DNA of 64,000 nucleotides from Chromohalobacter moromii. Its GTDB lineage: Bacteria > Pseudomonadota > Gammaproteobacteria > Pseudomonadales > Halomonadaceae. The stretch is taken from positions 1,178,001 to 1,242,000 of the forward strand of contig NZ_JAHXDI010000001.1 of assembly GCF_023091865.1 (NCBI RefSeq), written 5' to 3'. The notes under the pieces are model-generated. The model was not told the DNA's origin. It did no database searches and saw only the letters and a list, made by a program, of their open reading frames with translations. Position 1 is the stretch's first letter. Every line of letters begins with the position of its first letter. Below are positions 29,515 to 38,840 of the stretch, in pieces. A program made the translations under genes and the position numbers.

Positions 29515-30318
29515 ATGGATTTTTCGTTGTTGCTGGTGTTGGCGGTGGCCATCACCGGCGTTGTCTGGCTGGTTGATATCGTATGGTGGCGGCGCGCCCG
29601 CCGCGCTCGCCTGGAAAAGGCCGAATCGCAAGTAGACGGTGGGCTGGATACCGCCACGCGGAACAAGTTGAGCAAAGAACCCTGGGCGGTGGATTATGCG
29701 CGTTCATTCTTCCCAGTGTTGCTGATCGTGCTAGTGCTGCGGAGTTTCGTGGTCGAGCCATTTCAGATTCCCTCCGGCTCGATGCGTCCGACACTCAAGG
29801 TCGGAGACTTCATCTTGGTCAACAAGTTCACCTACGGGCTGCGGTTACCCGTCATCAACACCAAGGTCGTCGATTTCGGCGAGCCTGAGCGCGGCGATGT
29901 CATGGTATTTCGCTTCCCGGACGACCCCTCGGTCGATTTCATCAAGCGTGTCATCGGCTTGCCGGGGGACCGCATTCGTTATGAAGACAAGCAGCTTTAC
30001 GTCAACGATGAGCCGGTCGGCAAATCGGTGACGGATGACGAGATCAAGGCAGCGCCCGGTGAGCAACAGCTCGAAGAGCAGTTGGGTGGCGTGTCGCACG
30101 CCATATATAACAATCCCGACGATCCCGGTCCGCAAATGCGTGAAGTCGTGGTGCCGGAAGGCCAATACTTCATGATGGGCGACAACCGCGATCATTCCAA
30201 CGATAGCCGCTACTGGGGCTTCGTACCGGAAGAGAATATCGTGGGCAAGGCGTTCGCGGTGTGGATGCACTGGGATAGCGGCTTGCCGAGTTTCTCTAGT
30301 GTCAGAGTCATCGAATGA
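29515..30318 (+). CDS. lepB: signal peptidase I
   Basis: Inner-membrane leader peptidase that removes signal peptides from exported proteins, 267 residues. There are two N-terminal membrane segments (LLLVLAVAITGVVWLVDIVWW; SFFPVLLIVLVLRSFVV). The catalytic Ser is in QIPSGSMRPTL, the catalytic Lys in IKRVIGLPGD, and box E is MGDNRDHSNDSRYWG. Starts 12 bp after lepA. Confidence 0.97.
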   Translation: MDFSLLLVLAVAITGVVWLVDIVWWRRARRARLEKAESQVDGGLDTATRNKLSKEPWAVDYARSFFPVLLIVLVLRSFVVEPFQIPSGSMRPTLKVGDFILVNKFTYGLRLPVINTKVVDFGEPERGDVMVFRFPDDPSVDFIKRVIGLPGDRIRYEDKQLYVNDEPVGKSVTDDEIKAAPGEQQLEEQLGGVSHAIYNNPDDPGPQMREVVVPEGQYFMMGDNRDHSNDSRYWGFVPEENIVGKAFAVWMHWDSGLPSFSSVRVIE

Positions 30319-30399
30319 ACCATACTCTTGTATGACTCATACTGGGGGAGAGCAACGCTCTCCGCCGCTTCACCCAGAACAGATGAAAAAGGCAGTGTC

Positions 30400-31092
30400 G
30401 TGAGTAGCCCTTTGTACGCCCTCAGTAAACGAATTGGTTACCAGTTTCGCGATGCCGCGCGGCTTGAGTTGGCGGTGACCCATCGTAGCTATGGGGGCAA
30501 GAATAACGAGCGCCTGGAATTTTTGGGTGACTCGATCGTCAACTTCGTGATCGGTGAAGCGCTTTTCCAGCGCTTCCCTCAAGCCCGAGAAGGCCAGTTG
30601 TCGCGTTTGCGCGCGCGCCTGGTGAAAGGGCAGACCCTGGCCGAACTGGCGCGCGAGTTCGAGCTGGGCGAATGCCTGCGACTCGGCTCCGGCGAGATGA
30701 AAAGCGGCGGTTACCGGCGTGATTCGATCCTCGCCGATGGCGTGGAAGCGCTGATCGGCGCCATCTATCTCGATGCGGGCATGGACGTCGCCAAGGCGCG
30801 GGTGCTGTCGTGGTACGCGACGCGTCTGGAAGCGCTCGACCTACAGGACAATCAGAAAGATCCCAAGACGCGACTGCAGGAATTCTTGCAGTCGCGGCAG
30901 TCGGCGTTGCCACGCTATGACGTGGTCTCGGTCGAAGGCGAGGCGCACGCGCAGGTCTTTACCATCGAGTGTCATGTCGAGATGCTCGAGGATCATACGC
31001 TAGGCGTTGGGTCCAGTCGCCGCCACGCCGAACAGCAAGCCGCCGAAAAGGCGCTGGAAATACTCGAACCTTCCCAGAGCAGGCACGCATGA
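30400..31092 (+). CDS. rnc: ribonuclease III
   Basis: Double-strand-specific RNase for rRNA processing and RNA decay, 230 residues. The signature [16 protein letters not shown] carries the metal-binding acids; the second site is [18 protein letters not shown]-terminal dsRNA-binding domain begins at [15 protein letters not shown] 30400 is chosen: the next residues [15 protein letters not shown] match the family start and AAAAAGG lies upstream, whereas an earlier start at 30328 adds 24 non-family residues. Its stop overlaps era (ATGA). Confidence 0.95.
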   Translation: MSSPLYALSKRIGYQFRDAARLELAVTHRSYGGKNNERLEFLGDSIVNFVIGEALFQRFPQAREGQLSRLRARLVKGQTLAELAREFELGECLRLGSGEMKSGGYRRDSILADGVEALIGAIYLDAGMDVAKARVLSWYATRLEALDLQDNQKDPKTRLQEFLQSRQSALPRYDVVSVEGEAHAQVFTIECHVEMLEDHTLGVGSSRRHAEQQAAEKALEILEPSQSRHA

Positions 31093-31988
31093 CGCAACAC
31101 TGTGGTTTCGTGGCCATCGTTGGCCGCCCCAATGTCGGTAAGTCGACGCTGATGAACCGAATTCTCGGGCAGAAAATCTCCATCACCTCGCGTCGTCCGC
31201 AAACGACGCGCCATCAGGTGATGGGCATCAAGACCGAGGAAGACACCCAGTTCATCTATGTCGATACCCCCGGCATGCACATTCAGTCGCGGGATCGCAA
31301 CAAGGCGATCAACCGCTTCATGAATCAAGCTGCTACGCACGCCCTGCGCGATATCGACTGCGTGATCTTCATCGTCGACCGCACCAAGTGGACCGAGGAA
31401 GACGACGTAGTGCTCGAGAAGCTCAGCAACGTGCCGGCCCCGGTGATCCTGGCCGTCAACAAGGTCGATTGGCTCGAGGACAAGAGCAGTCTGCTGCCTT
31501 GGCTGGATAGCGTGAGCAAGAAGCGCGAGTTCGCGGCCGTGGTCCCGCTTTCGGCCAAGAACGGCACTAACGTGCCTGAGCTTGAAGCCGAAGTCGCCCA
31601 ACGCTTGCCGGAAAGCGTGCATTACTTCTCGGAAGACCAGATCACCAACAAGAGTCAGCGCTTCCTGGCCGCCGAGTTGGTGCGTGAGAAAGTCATGCGC
31701 CAGCTAGGCGACGAACTGCCGTATCAGATGACCGTCGAAATCGAAGAGTTCAAGGACGACGGCAAGACGCTGCATATCAGCGCCTTGATTCTGGTCGAGC
31801 GCCAGGGTCAGAAGAAGATTCTGATCGGCGACCAAGGGGAGCGTATCAAGAACATCGGCCGCGAAGCGCGTCTGGAGATGGAGCGTGCCTTCGATGCCAA
31901 GGTCATGCTCAACCTGTGGGTGAAGGTCAAGCGAGGGTGGTCCGACGACGATCGCGCCCTGAAAAGCTTGGGTTACGATCTCGACTGA
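31089..31988 (+). CDS. era: GTPase Era
   Basis: Essential GTPase that assists 30S subunit assembly by binding the 3' end of 16S rRNA. 299 residues. G motifs are [28 protein letters not shown] and SAKNG. The C-terminal KH domain includes [19 protein letters not shown]. The ATG overlaps the rnc stop by 4 bp; it was chosen over a long upstream in-frame extension that would overlap most of the rnc 3' end. Confidence 0.97.
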   Translation: MTQHCGFVAIVGRPNVGKSTLMNRILGQKISITSRRPQTTRHQVMGIKTEEDTQFIYVDTPGMHIQSRDRNKAINRFMNQAATHALRDIDCVIFIVDRTKWTEEDDVVLEKLSNVPAPVILAVNKVDWLEDKSSLLPWLDSVSKKREFAAVVPLSAKNGTNVPELEAEVAQRLPESVHYFSEDQITNKSQRFLAAELVREKVMRQLGDELPYQMTVEIEEFKDDGKTLHISALILVERQGQKKILIGDQGERIKNIGREARLEMERAFDAKVMLNLWVKVKRGWSDDDRALKSLGYDLD

Positions 31989-32006
31989 TGGCGCTTGCCA
32001 AGGCGC

Positions 32007-32723
32007 ATGGATGCCGCGATGACGCCTGAACCGGCCTTTTTATTGCACAAACGTCCCTACCGTGAGACCAGCGCCATCGTCGAGTTGCTGACGCTCACTC
32101 AAGGGCGTGTGCGTGCCGTTGCTCAAGGCGTACAACGCGGTGGCAGCAAGGCGCGCGGTATTCTGCAGCCGTATTCCCCCCTGCACGTCACCTGGAGCGG
32201 CAATGGCGAACTCAAGCGCTTGCGACTGCTCGAAAGCCAGGGCAGTACGGCCTTGTTGGCCGGCGAAGGGTTGCTGTGCGGATTTTACGCCAACGAACTC
32301 ATGGCGCGGGTATTGCCGCTGGAGTATCCAGTGGGCGAGGTATTCTCGCTTTACGCGCTGACGCTCGAGGCCTTGCCATCGCCGGCCAAGCGAGCGGGCG
32401 CGTTGAGACGCCTGGAAATCACCCTGCTGGAGAGTCTCGACATGGCGCCCCGTTTCGTCGATGAGCACGATGCTCCGCTGGACGCCTACACGCATTATCT
32501 GTATCACGCCGAGCGTCATTGTTTTCGCGCCATAGCTCCCGGACAGGGCGGCATCGACGGTCGTAGTCTCAAGTGGTTGGCACGGGGCGACTGGGAAGCA
32601 CCGGGTCTGGCTGGCGTTGCCAAGCATGTCACGCGTGCGGCATTGGCGCCCTTGTTGGGTGAACGCCCCCTGCGTTCACGAGAATTGATGCGGCGACTGG
32701 CCGAGCGTCGACGCACCTCCTAA
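32007..32723 (+). CDS. recO: DNA repair protein RecO
   Basis: Mediator that loads RecA with RecR during gap repair, about 238 residues. N-terminal OB fold: AFLLHKRPYRETSAIVELLT, QGRVRAVAQGVQR, and LQPYSPLHVTW. The helical C-terminal region carries LLCGFYANELMARVLP. The start is uncertain: ATG 32007 or ATG 32019 are both possible, neither with a strong ribosome site. Synteny (era-recO-pdxJ) is diagnostic. Confidence 0.92.
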   Translation: MDAAMTPEPAFLLHKRPYRETSAIVELLTLTQGRVRAVAQGVQRGGSKARGILQPYSPLHVTWSGNGELKRLRLLESQGSTALLAGEGLLCGFYANELMARVLPLEYPVGEVFSLYALTLEALPSPAKRAGALRRLEITLLESLDMAPRFVDEHDAPLDAYTHYLYHAERHCFRAIAPGQGGIDGRSLKWLARGDWEAPGLAGVAKHVTRAALAPLLGERPLRSRELMRRLAERRRTS

Positions 32724-32771
32724 CGATCATTTCATCTTATTATTTCAACTTCTTATCGAAAGGACATCGCC

Positions 32772-33599
32772 ATGCATCCGCCACGCATCTTATTGGGCGT
32801 CAACATCGACCATATCGCCACGCTGCGCCAGGCCCGTGGGACACGCTATCCCGACCCCGTGCAGGCGGCCATGCTGGCCGAAGAAGCCGGCGCCGATGGC
32901 ATCACCCTGCATCTGCGCGAGGACCGCCGTCATATCCAGGAACGCGACGTGCGTGTGCTGGCCGAAACGCTGGCCACGCGCATGAACCTGGAAATGGCCG
33001 TGACCGACGAGATGATCGCCTTCGCCGAGGCGTTGCGTCCCGCTAACGTCTGCCTGGTGCCCGAGCAGCGCGAAGAGCTCACCACTGAAGGCGGGCTCGA
33101 TGTCGTGGGCGCTGGCGAGCGGGTGGGCGAGGCTTGCCGCCGGTTGGCGGCAACGGGCAGTGAAGTGTCGCTATTCATCGATCCCGAGCCCGCCCAGGTC
33201 CAGGCCGCGTTCGAGCTGGGCGCGCCGACCGTTGAGCTGCATACCGGGGCGTATGCCGAGGCCAGCGGCGAAGCACAGCGTATCGAGTACCAGCGCCTGG
33301 TGGCGGCGGCCGAGATGGCGTTCGAGTTGGGGCTGACGATCAACGCCGGTCACGGACTGCATTACCACAACGTCGAGGCGATTGCCGCGATTCCCGGCAT
33401 TCACGAATTGAATATCGGGCATGCCATTATCGCGCGGGCGCTGTTCGTGGGCCTCAAAGAAGCCGTGGCGGAAATGAAGCGCCTCGCGATCGCCGGGCAG
33501 GAAGCCGGGGTCATGGCGCAGATCGATGCCCACGAACACGGTCATGAGCATGAGGACGACCACGATCATGGCGATAACGGCGAGTGTTGCGGCGATTGA
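32772..33599 (+). CDS. pdxJ: pyridoxine 5'-phosphate synthase PdxJ with His-rich C-terminal tail
   Basis: Condenses 1-deoxyxylulose 5-phosphate with 3-amino-2-oxopropyl phosphate in de novo vitamin B6 synthesis. The TIM barrel is complete: [58 protein letters not shown] and [16 protein letters not shown]. At 275 residues it is about 25-30 longer than usual, because of a C-terminal tail with six His in an alternating pattern ([13 protein letters not shown]) ending in a Cys pair. The tail could bind Zn, Ni or Cu; its role is unknown. Confidence 0.95.
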   Translation: MHPPRILLGVNIDHIATLRQARGTRYPDPVQAAMLAEEAGADGITLHLREDRRHIQERDVRVLAETLATRMNLEMAVTDEMIAFAEALRPANVCLVPEQREELTTEGGLDVVGAGERVGEACRRLAATGSEVSLFIDPEPAQVQAAFELGAPTVELHTGAYAEASGEAQRIEYQRLVAAAEMAFELGLTINAGHGLHYHNVEAIAAIPGIHELNIGHAIIARALFVGLKEAVAEMKRLAIAGQEAGVMAQIDAHEHGHEHEDDHDHGDNGECCGD

Positions 33600-33610
33600 T
33601 CCTGCGTTGC

Positions 33611-36367
33611 TCAGGCCTCGGTTTGCCAGTGCTTGGCTTGCCACTCGCGTAGCCGCGTGATCGCGGTCTGAAGCGAAGCGTAGAGCCCCTGGCAGGCCTC
33701 GAGCCCCTGGGCCTTGAAGCGAGTTTCCAGCGTCTCCGCCAACAAGGCCAGTTGCGGCACGCCGCAGTAGCGACAGGCGCCATTGAGGCGGTGGACCTGC
33801 TCATGGAAAGCCTCGGCGTCCTGGGCAACCCAGGCGGCGTGAATCGCCTGCTCGGATTCATCCAAATGCTCGAACAGTAGGGTAAGCATGTCGTGTGCCA
33901 GTGCTTCGCGTCCACCGGCCATGCGCATGCCTAGCTGCATATCGACCACCGGTAATTCATCTCCAGCGGTATCGTCCTGGGCGTCTTGCGTCGGTGTCTC
34001 GTCGGGCGATGGTGAGGGAAGCGCCGTGGGGCGAGCGTCGTACGTGGCATTGGCGGCATCGCCCAGGTAGCGCTTGAGCAGGGCGTCCAGCGCCGACTCA
34101 CGTATCGGCTTGATCAAACAATCGCTCATGCCATCGCGCAGCAACTGCTGGCGTTCTTCTTCGAGAGCGTGCGCAGTCAGTGCCACGATGGGGCGCCGCT
34201 GCCAGTCGTCACCAAACGCGCGGAGCGCTTTCATGGCGTCCACGCCGTTCATGCCGGGCATCTGGATGTCCATCAATACCAGGGCGATGGACTCGCCATG
34301 CGCCATTGCCAGCGCTTCCTCGCCGCTGCCCGCGAGCAGCGGAGTCAAGCCGCGGTCTTGCAACAGCTCCTTGACCAGCAGGCGGTTGGAGGGCGTGTCA
34401 TCGACCACCAGCACCTTGCCGGCCGGTGGGGGGGATGGCACTTCCACCGTCGCGGGCGCCGGCTCGCGTTCGCTCGTCAGCAAGGTGTTGATGGCATTCC
34501 CCAGGCCGCGTCGTGAGACAGGCTTGGTAGTGATTTCGCCACCATGGGGGAGTGTCAGGTCAGGGAGCTCGAAAGGATCGGCATTGACCAGCAACAGCCC
34601 CGGGCAGGCACACTGATCCAGCACCTCGCGCCAGGCAGTGATCTCCCGGGGGCGCAGGTCGTCCTGGGTCAGCCCCAGCACCAACAGATCGATCTCTGGT
34701 GGTGGGGTCGTGCAGGCCTCCCGCGAGGGCAACGACACGACCCGGGCATCCCAGCGCTCGAGTAGATGTGTGAAGGCGCGTCGGCTGGCGGCGTGGGCTT
34801 CGAACAAACCGACGCGATAGCCGCCAAGGTTCAATTCGGGAAGGCGTTCGCGCTGTTGCGTGGCGATCAGCGTCAGCGAAAACGTGAAAGTCGTGCCTTC
34901 ACCGCTTTCGCTTTCGACATCGATCTCACCGCCCATCTGCTCGATCAACCGCTTGCTGATCATCAGTCCCAGCCCGGTGCCGCCGTATTTGCGCGAGCGG
35001 CTCGCATCGCCCTGGCTGAAGGCCTGGAACAGTCGCTCGCGACTCGCCAGATCGAGACCGATGCCGGTATCGCGAACGCTGATGCGCAGCTTGGTGCTGG
35101 TGGTGCTGAGATCGTCGAGCATGACGCGCACCATGATCTCGCCGCGCTCGGTGAACTTGACGGCGTTGTTGACCAGGTTGGTGAGCACCTGCTTGATGCG
35201 CAGTGGATCGCCAAGCAGTTGGTCGGGCACATCGTCGTAGACCAGACCCAGCAAGTGCAGATTCTTGCGCTGCGCGTTGGGAGCCTGAAGACCAAGCACT
35301 TCGTCGATCAGGGTCACCATGTCCACCGGTACGGTTTCCAGTTCGAGTTTGCCGGCTTCGATCTTGGAGAAATCCAGCACATCGCTGATCAGCGAAAGCA
35401 GGTTGTCCGAGGCGGTTTGTACCTGCTCGAGCCATTCGCGCTGGCGACTGTCGAGGGCGCTGCGTCCGAGCAGTTGGCAGAACCCGATGATGCCGTTGAG
35501 TGGCGTACGAATTTCATGACTGATATTGGCGAGAAACTGCGACTTGATGCGGTTGGCTTCCAACGCGCGGCGATGAGCCATATCGAGTTCGATGTTCTTG
35601 ACCTCGATGGTTTCCATCGACTCGCGCAGGTCGAAGGTCGTCTGGTCGATCTGCGCCTGGGTATCCTCGCGTAGGCGCATCATGTGATCGCCCAGGTCAT
35701 TGAGCTGGTGACCTAGCGTGGCCAGTTCACGCGCACCACGAGGCTTCAGACGGGCGCTGTAATCGCCGCCATTGAGGCGTTCGAGCAGATCGATCTGATG
35801 TTGCAGTGGCCGGGTAAGGCGGCGGCTCAGCGGGTAAGCGAGCAAGAACAGCAGCAGGCCCAGCACCAATCCGGCCATGCCATGGCTAGCTAACTGGCGA
35901 TAAAAAGCCAGCGTCAGCGTCGTGGTACCCAGATCGACATCGAGCCAGTAGGCCGTGGCATCGTCCGCCGCATCCGGGTCCGTGTTGACCGTACCCAAGG
36001 GTTGCAGCCAGCGCCAGCGTTGCGCGTGTTCCTGTAATCTGCCCTGGGACGGCATCGGTCGATCAGGGGCATGCTGTGTTGCGCCGAGGCTGAGTACGGC
36101 GTCGCCGTCGCCGTCACGAACGCTGACGGCGTCGATCTCATCGATATCCAGCAAGCGTTGCGCCAACTGGCGGAGATGCTCGTCACGCCCTTCATCGAGC
36201 GCTAGCGTGAAGGCTGGCGCCAGCGTCGTGGTGACATCGGCGATGCGTGTGGCAAGTGCCTGACGCGCCTCTTGGCGACCGGCATAGATGTCATACGCCC
36301 CATAAATGATTCCCACGCCCAGGGGCAAACCCAGCAATAAAAGCAGTAAGCGCAGCCTTAGTGACAT
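33611..36367 (-). CDS. barA: hybrid sensor histidine kinase BarA/GacS
   Basis: Tripartite sensor kinase of 918 residues that, with the response regulator UvrY/GacA, drives Csr/Rsm small RNAs. Domains in order: N-terminal membrane helix (LLLLLLGLPLGVGIIYG), periplasmic segment, second helix near 175-195, HAMP, HisKA with ANISHEIRTPLNGIIGF, HATPase with RGEIMVRV and GGTGLGLMISKRL, a degenerate receiver, a receiver with VLMDIQMPGMNG, and an HPt domain with His in QVHRLNGACRYCG. ATG 36367 (MSLRLRLLLLL) is chosen over longer upstream frames. The gacS-cysM-rlmD-relA-mazG neighbourhood matches Pseudomonas. Confidence 0.93.
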   Translation of the reverse strand: MSLRLRLLLLLLGLPLGVGIIYGAYDIYAGRQEARQALATRIADVTTTLAPAFTLALDEGRDEHLRQLAQRLLDIDEIDAVSVRDGDGDAVLSLGATQHAPDRPMPSQGRLQEHAQRWRWLQPLGTVNTDPDAADDATAYWLDVDLGTTTLTLAFYRQLASHGMAGLVLGLLLFLLAYPLSRRLTRPLQHQIDLLERLNGGDYSARLKPRGARELATLGHQLNDLGDHMMRLREDTQAQIDQTTFDLRESMETIEVKNIELDMAHRRALEANRIKSQFLANISHEIRTPLNGIIGFCQLLGRSALDSRQREWLEQVQTASDNLLSLISDVLDFSKIEAGKLELETVPVDMVTLIDEVLGLQAPNAQRKNLHLLGLVYDDVPDQLLGDPLRIKQVLTNLVNNAVKFTERGEIMVRVMLDDLSTTSTKLRISVRDTGIGLDLASRERLFQAFSQGDASRSRKYGGTGLGLMISKRLIEQMGGEIDVESESGEGTTFTFSLTLIATQQRERLPELNLGGYRVGLFEAHAASRRAFTHLLERWDARVVSLPSREACTTPPPEIDLLVLGLTQDDLRPREITAWREVLDQCACPGLLLVNADPFELPDLTLPHGGEITTKPVSRRGLGNAINTLLTSEREPAPATVEVPSPPPAGKVLVVDDTPSNRLLVKELLQDRGLTPLLAGSGEEALAMAHGESIALVLMDIQMPGMNGVDAMKALRAFGDDWQRRPIVALTAHALEEERQQLLRDGMSDCLIKPIRESALDALLKRYLGDAANATYDARPTALPSPSPDETPTQDAQDDTAGDELPVVDMQLGMRMAGGREALAHDMLTLLFEHLDESEQAIHAAWVAQDAEAFHEQVHRLNGACRYCGVPQLALLAETLETRFKAQGLEACQGLYASLQTAITRLREWQAKHWQTEA

Positions 36368-36514
36368 TCCGACCGTTCCCTTCGTCTTCTCCGTTGGCAG
36401 TATGCCACACTCAGCGGGTCCGCCTGTCGCCGACGGGCCGTCCCGGATATAATTGGACGCATCGAATAACCGACGAATGCGTTTTGACGCGACGCGCATC
36501 GCAAAGGATGAACC

Positions 36515-37411
36515 ATGCAATTTCCCACTCTCGCGGATGTGGTCGGCCACACGCCGTTGGTCCGTTTGACCCGGCTGCACGCAGGTCGAAACAACACGTT
36601 ATTGGCCAAGCTCGAGGGCAACAACCCGGCGGGCTCGGTAAAGGACCGCCCGGCACTCTCGATGCTCGGAGAAGCCGAGGCGCGTGGCGAGATCAGTCCC
36701 GGCGACACCCTGATCGAGGCAACCTCGGGCAACACCGGCATTGCGCTTGCCATGGCGGCGACGATCAAGGGGTACCGCATGACTTTGATCATGCCCGAGA
36801 GCGCTTCCAGCGAGCGCAAGCAGGCGATGGCCGCTTATGGCGCGACATTGATCGAGGTCAGCAAAGACGCGGGCATGGAAGGTGCGCGCGACCTGGCTGA
36901 CGAGATGATCGCGCGTGGCGAGGGGAAGCCGCTCAACCAGTTCGCCAATACCGATAATCCCTTGTCGCACTATCGCACCACCGGGCCGGAGCTCTGGGAG
37001 CAGACCGGCGGGCAAATCACCCATTTCGTCAGCTCGATGGGCACCACCGGCACCATCATGGGTGTCTCGCAGTATCTCAAGGAACGCCGCGACGACATTC
37101 AGATTGTCGGCCTGCAACCCGCCGATGGCGCCAGTATCGCCGGCATTCGACGCTGGCCGCATGAGTACTTGCCGCGCATTTTCGATGCCTCGCGGGTCGA
37201 CGTCACGTTGGATATCGGCCAGCAGGAAGCCGAGGAGCATATGCGGTTGCTCGCCCGCGAAGAAGGCATTCTGGCGGGTGTCTCCTCCGGCGGCGCGCTG
37301 GCGGGAGCGTTGCGGATCGCCGAGCAGGTGGAAAACGCGGTGATCGTGTTCATCGTCTGCGATCGTGGCGACCGTTACCTGTCCACCGGCCTTTTCGCCC
37401 CGGAGCGCTAA
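36515..37411 (+). CDS. cysM: cysteine synthase B
   Basis: PLP enzyme making cysteine (or S-sulfocysteine) from O-acetylserine. 298 residues. The PLP Lys is in NNPAGSVKDRPAL; the substrate loop is EATSGNTGIALAM; the phosphate-binding loop is SSMGTTGTIMGVSQYL. The short length and MPESASSERKQAMAAYGA favour CysM over CysK. Divergent from barA, and rlmD starts one base after its stop codon. Confidence 0.95.
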   Translation: MQFPTLADVVGHTPLVRLTRLHAGRNNTLLAKLEGNNPAGSVKDRPALSMLGEAEARGEISPGDTLIEATSGNTGIALAMAATIKGYRMTLIMPESASSERKQAMAAYGATLIEVSKDAGMEGARDLADEMIARGEGKPLNQFANTDNPLSHYRTTGPELWEQTGGQITHFVSSMGTTGTIMGVSQYLKERRDDIQIVGLQPADGASIAGIRRWPHEYLPRIFDASRVDVTLDIGQQEAEEHMRLLAREEGILAGVSSGGALAGALRIAEQVENAVIVFIVCDRGDRYLSTGLFAPER

Positions 37412-37412
37412 G

Positions 37413-38840
37413 ATGGCGATGCTGGGCAAACGGCGCCCACCGCGCGCCGCCACGGGTCGAGCGCGTCGGGAAAGCGGGGCACATGCGCCACCCCGTGGCG
37501 AGGCGGCAGATACGTTGACCATCGAGCGCTTGGCGCATGATGGGCGCGGCGTGGCACGCGACCCGCATGGCAAGACGGTGTTCGTCGATCAGGCGCTCCC
37601 CGGCGAGCGTGTGCGCATCGCCGTGCATCGTCAGCGCAAGCGCTTCGACGAGGCGCATGTCGTCGAGTGTCTCGAACCTTCCCCACAGCGGGTGACACCG
37701 CCTTGCATGTATTACGGGCGTTGCGGCGGTTGTGACTTGCAGCACTTGGCACTCGAGGAGCAGCGCACTCATAAGCAGCGTACGCTCGAAGAATTGTTCA
37801 CGCGTCAGGGGCTCGACCTCCCCGCGATGCAACGCTTGGTCGGCGAGGGGCTGGGCTATCGGCGTCGTGCGCGCCTGGGCGTCAAATGCGATGCCGAGGG
37901 AACGCCGCATCTCGGGTTTCGCGCCCGGGGCAGTGAACACTTGGTCGACATCGATCACTGCATGGTGCTCGAGCCCATACTGGCGGACTTGATCGCCCCG
38001 CTGCGCGAATGCCTGACCACGCTGGAGGCGCCGCGACGCGTCGGCCACATCGAGCTGCTCGCCACGGCCGAAGGCGCCTGTGTAGTCATCCGTCAATTAC
38101 GCGATGTCCCCGGGGACGAAACCCGCTGGCAACGTTTCGCCGCCGAACGCGACATCACGCTGATCTGGCAGGTGGGGCGCGAGTCGCCCACGCGGCGCTG
38201 GCTGCATGCGCCGTTTGGCGAGACGCTGCACGTCACGCTGGCGTTGGACGACACCACCTTGCAACTGGGGTGCGCGCCGGGCGATTTCCTGCAGATCAAC
38301 GCCGAGGTCAATGCCCAGTTGGTGCGTACGGCGCTACGCTGGTTTGCACCTCAAGGGCACGAGCGGGTGCTCGATCTGTTCGCCGGTGTGGGCAACTTCA
38401 CCCTGGCGCTATCGCCCCATGTGGCCGCGATCAGCGGCATCGAAGGCAGTCCGATGATGGTCGAGCGCCTTGCCGACAATGCGCGCCGCGCCGGTTTGCA
38501 CCATGTCGAGGCACATCAGGCCGATCTAGCCACACGCATGCCCGATGTCGACGATGTCGATTGGGTCGTGCTCGATCCGCCGCGTGGCGGTGCCGAGGCG
38601 CTGTGTCGGGGGCTTGTCGAGCATCCGGTGGAAAAAGTGCTGTATGTCTCGTGCGATCCCGCCGCGCTGGCGCGGGATACGGCACATCTTGTGCAAGGTG
38701 GCTACCGCATCGAACGTGCCGCGGTCGTCGATATGTTCCCGCACACCGCGCATTTGGAGTCCATGCTGTTACTGACCCGCGCGTCATCGCGCGGTCGGTC
38801 CATGTCCGCAGAAAGGGAAGATCATGGTCAAGGTCCGTGA
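37413..38840 (+). CDS. rlmD: 23S rRNA (uracil-1939-C5) methyltransferase RlmD
   Basis: SAM-dependent RNA methyltransferase with a 4Fe-4S cluster, 475 residues. An N-terminal TRAM domain (TLTIERLAHDGRGVARDPHG) precedes the Fe-S Cys set CMYYGRCGGCDLQHL. SAM fold VLDLFAGVGNFTLAL, motif DWVVLDPPRGGAE, and catalytic Cys in YVSCDPAALARDTAHL. ATG 37413 follows the cysM stop directly with a GGAG site; its 3' end overlaps relA by 17 bp. Confidence 0.94.
   Translation: MAMLGKRRPPRAATGRARRESGAHAPPRGEAADTLTIERLAHDGRGVARDPHGKTVFVDQALPGERVRIAVHRQRKRFDEAHVVECLEPSPQRVTPPCMYYGRCGGCDLQHLALEEQRTHKQRTLEELFTRQGLDLPAMQRLVGEGLGYRRRARLGVKCDAEGTPHLGFRARGSEHLVDIDHCMVLEPILADLIAPLRECLTTLEAPRRVGHIELLATAEGACVVIRQLRDVPGDETRWQRFAAERDITLIWQVGRESPTRRWLHAPFGETLHVTLALDDTTLQLGCAPGDFLQINAEVNAQLVRTALRWFAPQGHERVLDLFAGVGNFTLALSPHVAAISGIEGSPMMVERLADNARRAGLHHVEAHQADLATRMPDVDDVDWVVLDPPRGGAEALCRGLVEHPVEKVLYVSCDPAALARDTAHLVQGGYRIERAAVVDMFPHTAHLESMLLLTRASSRGRSMSAEREDHGQGP

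Noticed and set aside
36420-36514. TATAAT at about 36450 as a cysM promoter
   Set aside because: No acceptable -35 element at 16-18 bp; the evidence is too weak to list.
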